Shown: piece after piece, positions 58,887 through 64,000 of the stretch
Layout: every line of letters begins with the position of its first letter
How positions within the stretch are numbered: the stretch's first letter is position 1
From: Geodermatophilus siccatus
GTDB lineage: Bacteria; Actinomycetota; Actinomycetes; Mycobacteriales; Geodermatophilaceae
Direction of reading: 5' to 3'
DNA length: 64,000 bases
Assembly: GCF_900103785.1 (NCBI RefSeq)
Contig: NZ_FNHE01000008.1
Coordinates: 191,270 to 255,269, forward strand
The notes under the pieces: model-generated
Database searches by the model: none
Seen by the model: only the letters and a program-made list of their open reading frames with translations
Told to the model about the DNA's origin: nothing
Made by a program: the position numbers and the translations under genes

Positions 58887-61722
58887 GGGGAGCCCGGGCG
58901 AGCAGCTGGGCCAGGTGCAGGCCGTCGCGGCCGGCGAGCTGGTCGAGCTGGGTGCGGCAGGAGAACCCGTCGGCGAGGACGACGGCGTCCGGCCCCGCGG
59001 CCCGGACGGCGGGCAGCAGCTGGTGCTCGGCGATCGCCACCGACACCTCGTGGTGGCCGCGTTCGACGCCCCAGTTGCCGGCCAGCCCGCAGCACCCGCC
59101 GACCCGGGTCACCGTGGCGCCGGCCTCGCGCAGCAGCCGCTCGTCGGTGGCCCACCCGAGGACGGCGTGGTGGTGGCAGTGCGGCTGGGCGACGACCTCC
59201 ACCCCGGCCAGGGACGGCGGCGTCCAGCCCGGGGTCCCGCGCAGCAGCTCGGCCAGCGTGCGGGTGCCCGCGGCGACCCGCTCCGCAGCCGATCCGCCGA
59301 CCAGCTCCAGGGCCTCGTGCCGCAGCACCGCGGTGCACGAGGGCTCCACGCCGACCACCGGGATGCCGTCGTCCACCAGCGGGGCGAGCAGCTCGACGGT
59401 GCGGCCCAGGGTGCGGCGCGCGGCGTCCAGCTGGCCGGTGGTGATCCAGGTCAGCCCGCAGCACGCCTCGGCCGGCGGCACCTGCACCCGGTAGCCGGCG
59501 TCCTCCAGCACGGCTGCCGTGGCGAGGGCGACCTCGGGATCGAAGTGGTCGGTGAACGAGTCGACCCAGAGGGCGACCGGCGGCCCGTCCCCGGCCGTCG
59601 CGGGCCGCTCCGCCCACGTCTCCCGGAAGGTGCGTGTGGCGAACGCCGGCAGCGAGCGGCGCTGGTCGACGCCGGCGCCCCACCTGGCCAGCCGGCCGCC
59701 GAGGCGCGACCTGGTGACCGCGTTGGCCAGCCGGGGCGCGCGGGCGGCGACGTCGGCCCAGCGCGGCAGCCAGCCCAGCGTGTAGTGCGAGCGGGGGCGC
59801 AGCCGGCGGCGGTAGCTCTGGTGCAGCACCTCGGCCTTGTAGGAGGCCATGTCCACACCGGTCGGGCAGTCCCGTGAGCAGCCCTTGCACGACAGGCACA
59901 GGTCGAGGGCCTCGTGCACCTCCGGCGAGCGCCAGTCCCGCACCGGCCCGCCCGGGGCGAGCATCTCCTGCAGCACGCGCGCCCGGCCGCGGGTGGTGTC
60001 CTTCTCCTCGCGGGTCGCCGGCCACGACGGGCACATCACCCCGCCGCCGGCCTGCAGGTCGGCCCGGCACTTGCCGACGCCGGTGCAGCGGTGCACCGCG
60101 GCGGAGAAGTCGCCGCCGTCGTGCCGGTAGGCCAGCGCGAGGCCGGTGTTCCGGCGCGGCGCGGCGGCCACCCGGATGTCGTCCTCGACCCGCGCCGGGC
60201 GCACCAGCACGCCGGGGTTGAGCACGTCGTCGGGGTCGAACAGGCCCTTCACCCGCTCGAACAGGCCGAGCACGTGCGGCGAGTACATGGACGACAGCAG
60301 CTCGCTGCGCGCCCGGCCGTCACCGTGCTCGCCGGACACCGAGCCGCCGTAGCGGGCCACCAGCGTCGCGGCGTCGGTCACGAAGGCCCGGTAGGCCTCG
60401 CGGCCGCGGTCGGGGTGGGCGGGGGAGCGAGCCCCGAGCGGGAAGTCGATCCGCACGTGCACGCAGCCGTCGCCGAAGTGGCCGTACGGGACGCCCTGCA
60501 GCCCGTGCCGGTCCAGCAGCGCCTCGAACTCGCGCAGGTAGGCGCCCAGCTGCTCGACCGGCACGGCGGCGTCCTCCCAGCCGGCGTGCGCGGGCCGGCC
60601 GTCGGAGGTGCGGGCGGCCAGGCCGGCGCCGTCCTCGCGGATCCGCCAGATCGCCGCGGCTTCCGCGACGTCGGTGACCACCATCGCGTCCACCGCGCCG
60701 GCGTCGCCCAGCACGCCCTTCGCCTTGGCCTCGACCTCGGCGACGCTGTCGCCGGTCAGCTCGACGATCAGCCAGCCGTCGCCGCGGGGCAGGTCCGGGA
60801 CGACGGCCGCGGGGACGTCGCGCAGCCGCTGCACGATCCGCTGGTCGAGGCCCTCCACGGCGGTCGGCTCGTGCGGCAGCAGCCCGGGGGTGGCGTCGGC
60901 GGCCTCGGCCATCGACGGGTAGCCGAGGACCACCAGGCCGCGGAAGGGGGCGTCGGTGACCAGCCGGACCGTGGCGCCGAGCACCACCGCGAGGGTCCCC
61001 TCGCTGCCGACCAGCGCGCGGGCGACGTCGAAGCCGCGCTCGGGCAGCAGGTGCTCCAGCGAGTAGCCCGAGACCTGCCGGCCGAAGCGGCCGAGCTCCG
61101 TGCGGATCGCCGCCAGCTCCCCGTCCACGAGCGAGCGCAGCTCGTCGAGCACCGCGCCGCTCACCGCGCCGTCCGGCCCGAGCCGCAGCCGCCGGCCGGC
61201 GCCGGTGACGACGTCGAGGCCGACCACGTTGTCCGACGTCCGGCCGTAGCCCAGGGCCCGCGACCCGCAGGCGTTGTTGCCGATCATCCCGCCGATCGTG
61301 CAGCGGTTGTGCGTGCTCGGGTCGGGGCCGAACCGCAGCCCGTGCGGCCGGGCCGCGGTCTGCAGCGCCGCCTGCACCACGCCGGGGTCGACGGTCGCCG
61401 TCCGGCCCTCGGGGTCGATGCCGTGGACGCGGGACAGGTACCGGCTGGTGTCGAGGACGACGCCCGGGCCGACCGCGTTGCCGGCGATCGAGGTGCCCGC
61501 GCCCCGGGCGGTGAGGGGCACGCCGAGGTCGCGGCAGACGGCGAGGGTCGCCTCGATCTCGTCGGGGTGCCGCGGGCGCACCACCGCGCGGGGCAGCACC
61601 CGGTACAGCGAGCCGTCGGAGGAGTACAGCGCCCGGGCCAGGCCGGAGTCGTCGACGTCGCCGACCCCCGCGCGGCGCAGCGCCTCGGTCAGGTCGGTCG
61701 CCACGTCCGGTGCCAGCGTCAT
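58879..61722 (-). CDS. FAD-binding and 4Fe-4S fused oxidoreductase (D-lactate/glycolate dehydrogenase type)
   Basis: A 947-residue fusion. The FAD-binding_4 domain is at about 40-260 (LTARGAGTSIAGNAVGPGVV, GGMIGNNACGSRALGYGRTS) and the FAD-oxidase C domain is at about 260-530 (LPYGHFGDGCVHVR-like core). A ferredoxin module follows at about 550-640 (CTGVGKCRAD, then CLSCKGCSRDCPTGVDM). CCG domains follow (EACCGLTWITTGQLDAARR, GGCCGLAGNWGVERGHHEVS). This GlcD-GlcF/YdiJ-like layout oxidises D-lactate or a similar D-2-hydroxyacid in one chain. ATG 61722 with GAGGGAG upstream. With LutABC it could allow use of both lactate enantiomers. Confidence 0.92.
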   Translation of the reverse strand: MTLAPDVATDLTEALRRAGVGDVDDSGLARALYSSDGSLYRVLPRAVVRPRHPDEIEATLAVCRDLGVPLTARGAGTSIAGNAVGPGVVLDTSRYLSRVHGIDPEGRTATVDPGVVQAALQTAARPHGLRFGPDPSTHNRCTIGGMIGNNACGSRALGYGRTSDNVVGLDVVTGAGRRLRLGPDGAVSGAVLDELRSLVDGELAAIRTELGRFGRQVSGYSLEHLLPERGFDVARALVGSEGTLAVVLGATVRLVTDAPFRGLVVLGYPSMAEAADATPGLLPHEPTAVEGLDQRIVQRLRDVPAAVVPDLPRGDGWLIVELTGDSVAEVEAKAKGVLGDAGAVDAMVVTDVAEAAAIWRIREDGAGLAARTSDGRPAHAGWEDAAVPVEQLGAYLREFEALLDRHGLQGVPYGHFGDGCVHVRIDFPLGARSPAHPDRGREAYRAFVTDAATLVARYGGSVSGEHGDGRARSELLSSMYSPHVLGLFERVKGLFDPDDVLNPGVLVRPARVEDDIRVAAAPRRNTGLALAYRHDGGDFSAAVHRCTGVGKCRADLQAGGGVMCPSWPATREEKDTTRGRARVLQEMLAPGGPVRDWRSPEVHEALDLCLSCKGCSRDCPTGVDMASYKAEVLHQSYRRRLRPRSHYTLGWLPRWADVAARAPRLANAVTRSRLGGRLARWGAGVDQRRSLPAFATRTFRETWAERPATAGDGPPVALWVDSFTDHFDPEVALATAAVLEDAGYRVQVPPAEACCGLTWITTGQLDAARRTLGRTVELLAPLVDDGIPVVGVEPSCTAVLRHEALELVGGSAAERVAAGTRTLAELLRGTPGWTPPSLAGVEVVAQPHCHHHAVLGWATDERLLREAGATVTRVGGCCGLAGNWGVERGHHEVSVAIAEHQLLPAVRAAGPDAVVLADGFSCRTQLDQLAGRDGLHLAQLLARAPRG

Positions 61723-61830
61723 CAGCGCTCCCTCGTCGGCGTCGGTGCCTCCCTCCTTGTACACCGCACCGGCCCGTCGGCGGGACGTCGGCCCCTGGTC
61801 CGCCCGGCCGGTGCCCACCAGCCTGGACGG

Positions 61831-62280
61831 GTGGCCTTCGACGTCGAGCGGCTGCTGCGGCTGTGGTCGGACCCCCTGCCGGGGGACGACGCCGCCGCGG
61901 CCGACGCCTTCCGCGAGCTGTACGCCGACCCGGTGACGGTCAACGGCGCGCCGATCGGCGCGGTCGACCTGGTGGCCCGGGCCAGGGCGGTGCAGCACAC
62001 GTTCGAGCCGGTGCGGCGCGAGGTGCTGTCGGTCGTCGAGGAGGGGGACCGGGTCGCCGTCGCCTTCCGGATGGGCGGCCGTCAGGTCGGCACCTGGACG
62101 ACGTCCGCCGGTCCGCTACCGGCCACCGGGCGGGAGTTCTGGCTGCGGGTGGTCGACGTCCTCACCCTCGCCGACGGGCGGATCACCGACATCGTCATGG
62201 TCGCCGACGAGCTGGGGGTCCTGGTCGCCCTGGACGCCGTCCGGCTGCGCACCCCCGCCGACGCGGTGACCGGCGACTGA
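61831..62280 (+). CDS. SnoaL-like (NTF2-like) protein
   Basis: A 149-residue protein with an NTF2-like cone fold pattern. The helical N-terminus (VERLLRLWSDPLPGDD) is followed by paired strands VLSVVEEGDRVAVAFRMGGR and EFWLRVVDVLTLADGRITDI. GTG 61831; Shine-Dalgarno weak. It is divergent from the dehydrogenase. The family includes isomerases and small-ligand binders; no specific function follows from sequence. Confidence 0.78.
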   Translation: MAFDVERLLRLWSDPLPGDDAAAADAFRELYADPVTVNGAPIGAVDLVARARAVQHTFEPVRREVLSVVEEGDRVAVAFRMGGRQVGTWTTSAGPLPATGREFWLRVVDVLTLADGRITDIVMVADELGVLVALDAVRLRTPADAVTGD

Positions 62281-62428
62281 GTCCGCCCGTGTCCGGCGCG
62301 CGGCGTCCGGGTTGACGCGCGACCGGCGCCGCGCCAGGGTCGCCTGGCCAGACGGACCCAGCTGGGGACGACAGACCGTCGCTGCTCGGCCGCTCCAGGC
62401 GCTGGGGTCCCACCGAGGGAGGGCGTCC

Positions 62429-62938
62429 GTGGAAGTCGACGTGATCGTCGAGATCCCCAAGGGATCCCGGAACAAGTACGAGTACGACCAGCAGCTCGGC
62501 CGGATCCGGCTCGACCGGATGCTGTTCACCGCGACCGGCTATCCGGGCGACTACGGGTTCGTCCCCGACACGCTGGCCGAGGACGGCGACCCCATCGACG
62601 CCCTCCTGCTCCTCAACGAGCCCACCTTCCCCGGCTGCCTGGTCCGCGCCCGGGTCATCGCCGTGTTCTGGGTGCACGACAAACGGGGCCCGGACGCCAA
62701 GCTGCTGTGCGTTCCCGCGACCGACCCGCGGCACCTGCACCTGCAGGAGCTGGAGGACGTGCCGATGCACCAGATCGCCGAGATCTGGCACTTCTTCGAG
62801 ATCTACGAGGCCCTCGCACCCGACAAGTCGGCCGAGACCCGCGGGTGGGAGCGCCGGGCGAAGGCGATCGAGGCGCTGGAGGACGCGCAGCGCAGGTTCG
62901 CCGACGGGCTCCCCGCGGCGACCGGCACGGAGGGCTGA
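62429..62938 (+). CDS. ppa: Inorganic pyrophosphatase (family I)
   Basis: A 169-residue soluble pyrophosphatase. It begins VEVDVIVEIPKGSRNKYEYD and carries the signature EDGDPIDALLLL (DGDPxD, Mg ligands), YGFVPDTLAEDG, and Lys-containing HDKRGPDAKLLCVPATDPR. It hydrolyses PPi to drive biosynthesis. GTG 62429 follows GGGAGGG. The usual genomic neighbours are absent, and it is convergent with the NmrA-like gene. Confidence 0.96.
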   Translation: MEVDVIVEIPKGSRNKYEYDQQLGRIRLDRMLFTATGYPGDYGFVPDTLAEDGDPIDALLLLNEPTFPGCLVRARVIAVFWVHDKRGPDAKLLCVPATDPRHLHLQELEDVPMHQIAEIWHFFEIYEALAPDKSAETRGWERRAKAIEALEDAQRRFADGLPAATGTEG

Positions 62939-62944
62939 GCGAGG

Positions 62945-63853
62945 TCAGGTCCGGGCGACCGCCTGTGCCAGGGCGGCGATGTGGGCCGATGCGGGTCGCG
63001 GCTCGATGCCGAGGGCCCGCATCCCCTCGACGCCGCCCTCCTCGTCCACGTCCCTGTACAGCGCGATGCCCAGGGCCGAGGCGAGCTCCGGTCGGCGTCC
63101 GCGCAGGGCCCGGGCGCCGAACGCGAGCACCCGGCGGGGGACGACGACGCGGCGCATGCGCACGCCGAGCACGCGTTCGAAGGCGTCGACGACCTCGTGC
63201 CGGGTCAGCGCCTCCGGCCCACCGAGGTCCAGCGCCTCGGGCGGGTCGGCCATCGTCGCCAGCCGCACGCAGGCCTCGGCGACGTCGTCCTCGGCGACGT
63301 ACGGCACCGGCGTGCGGCCGCGGCCGTGGATGACGGCCAGCCGCTTGTCCGGCCGGATGCCGGACTGCGGGGCGAGCCACGTCTCCTGGAACGCGGCCGG
63401 CCGCACGAGCACCGACCGCAGGGACGAGGCCTGCAGCAACCGTTCGGTGGCCCGCTTCGCGGCGAAGAGGGGCACCAGGTCCACCATCGCGTCGGTCAGG
63501 CCCTGCGCGGAGACGAACACGAACCGTTCGACGCCGGCCGCCTCGGCCGCCCGGACCAGTGCCGCGTTGCCCTCGCGGTCGACCCGGTCGATGGAGACGT
63601 CCCTGGCCCCGGCCAGGTTGCGTCCCATGCCGTTGGCGGTGGTGACGACCGTCCGCACCCCGGCCAGTGCCCGGTCGAGACCGGCCGGGTCGGTGAGGTC
63701 GCCGACGCTGAGCTCGACGCCGGACGACCGCAGGGCGGCGGTGTCGCTGCGCGGCCGGACCAGCGCGCGGAACGGGATGCCGCGCTCGGTCAGCCGGGCG
63801 GCGATCCGGCCGCCCAGGTCGCCGGTGGCGCCGCAGAGCAGGAGCTCGCCCAT
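62945..63853 (-). CDS. NmrA-like/NAD(P)-binding SDR-type protein
   Basis: A 302-residue atypical short-chain dehydrogenase. The N-terminal dinucleotide loop is LLLCGATGDLGGRIAARL (GATGxxG). The region VERFVFVSAQG follows at about residue 110, then LVRPAAFQETWLAP and the YVAEDDVAEACVRLA segment, typical of NmrA/NADH-binding (NDUFA9-like) proteins. The usual YxxxK is not evident, so a redox-sensing or regulatory rather than catalytic role is possible. ATG 63853 with GGGAGG upstream. It is convergent with pyrophosphatase. Confidence 0.85.
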   Translation of the reverse strand: MGELLLCGATGDLGGRIAARLTERGIPFRALVRPRSDTAALRSSGVELSVGDLTDPAGLDRALAGVRTVVTTANGMGRNLAGARDVSIDRVDREGNAALVRAAEAAGVERFVFVSAQGLTDAMVDLVPLFAAKRATERLLQASSLRSVLVRPAAFQETWLAPQSGIRPDKRLAVIHGRGRTPVPYVAEDDVAEACVRLATMADPPEALDLGGPEALTRHEVVDAFERVLGVRMRRVVVPRRVLAFGARALRGRRPELASALGIALYRDVDEEGGVEGMRALGIEPRPASAHIAALAQAVART

Positions 63854-64000
63854 GGTCCCTCCCGGGTGGGGTGGATGACCCAGGCAGGCACGGTCCCAGC
63901 TCCCCGTCAACGCCCCGTCACGTCCGCCGGTGGCCGGATCGCCGAACGCGCCCGCAGTCCCGGAGCGCTGGGCCCCGCCGTCCTCCCTGCTCGGTGACCG

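Noticed and set aside
1-64000. Search for tRNA, rRNA, CRISPR arrays, transposases, integrases and att sites
   Set aside because: None recognised by eye; no T-loop GGTTCGA-type tRNA signature, no regularly spaced repeat array and no transposase motif.

Overview
The window is very GC-rich DNA with GTG/ATG starts, many 1-8 nt stop/start overlaps and GGAGG-type ribosome binding sites. Gene families point to an aerobic actinobacterium: Lrp, GntR, TetR and XRE regulators, LutABC, MMPL, P450, DUF1540, DUF1622 and a 1124-residue pyruvate carboxylase. The overall flavour suggests Geodermatophilaceae (Blastococcus, Geodermatophilus, Modestobacter); that family assignment is inference from gene content. 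No rRNA, tRNA, CRISPR array, prophage or IS element was seen.

Layout. 1-1.9 kb: the 3' end of a giant NAD-glutamate dehydrogenase and an Lrp regulator. 1.9-22.5 kb: an amine and guanidino-compound catabolic island. Its core is a ureohydrolase, an XRE-cupin regulator, an APC permease, a nitrilase-family amidase and a flavin 2-monooxygenase. These match the steps of the arginine oxygenase route (amino acid to amide to acid to GABA plus urea). A near-identical 18-bp operator sits in front of both transcription units. Around it are a GntR-linked hydrolase/permease pair, a second ureohydrolase overlapping a copper amine oxidase, and a TetR-linked amidohydrolase/permease pair; four APC permeases lie within 19 kb. 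22.6-30.4 kb: MMPL exporter with its TetR and tandem operators, a P450, and pyruvate carboxylase. 30.7-33.6 kb: LutCBA for L-lactate oxidation. 33.8-38.1 kb: AraC regulator, Baeyer-Villiger-type monooxygenase and esterase. 38.2-43.9 kb: threonine dehydratase and small proteins, including a degenerate ABC-ATPase-like protein behind a putative iron box. 44-46.6 kb: a three-gene overlapping operon (beta-propeller dehydrogenase, helical-bundle protein, VTT membrane protein). 46.8-52.3 kb: mixed genes with three decayed ones (a diguanylate cyclase, an intradiol dioxygenase and an FAD oxidase). 52.4-56 kb: patatin and an AT-richer, probably acquired serine hydrolase with unfamiliar N-terminal repeats. 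56.2-63.9 kb: methyltransferase, C-S lyase-type aminotransferase, FAD/Fe-S D-lactate-type dehydrogenase, pyrophosphatase and an NmrA-like protein.

How the genes fit together: the left third feeds nitrogen-rich compounds (arginine-like amino acids, agmatine, mono- and diamines) into GABA, aldehydes and ammonia, next to glutamate dehydrogenase. The middle handles lactate and pyruvate anaplerosis (Lut, FAD/Fe-S dehydrogenase, pyruvate carboxylase). Local regulators sit beside the units they probably control, and several have visible palindromic operators.
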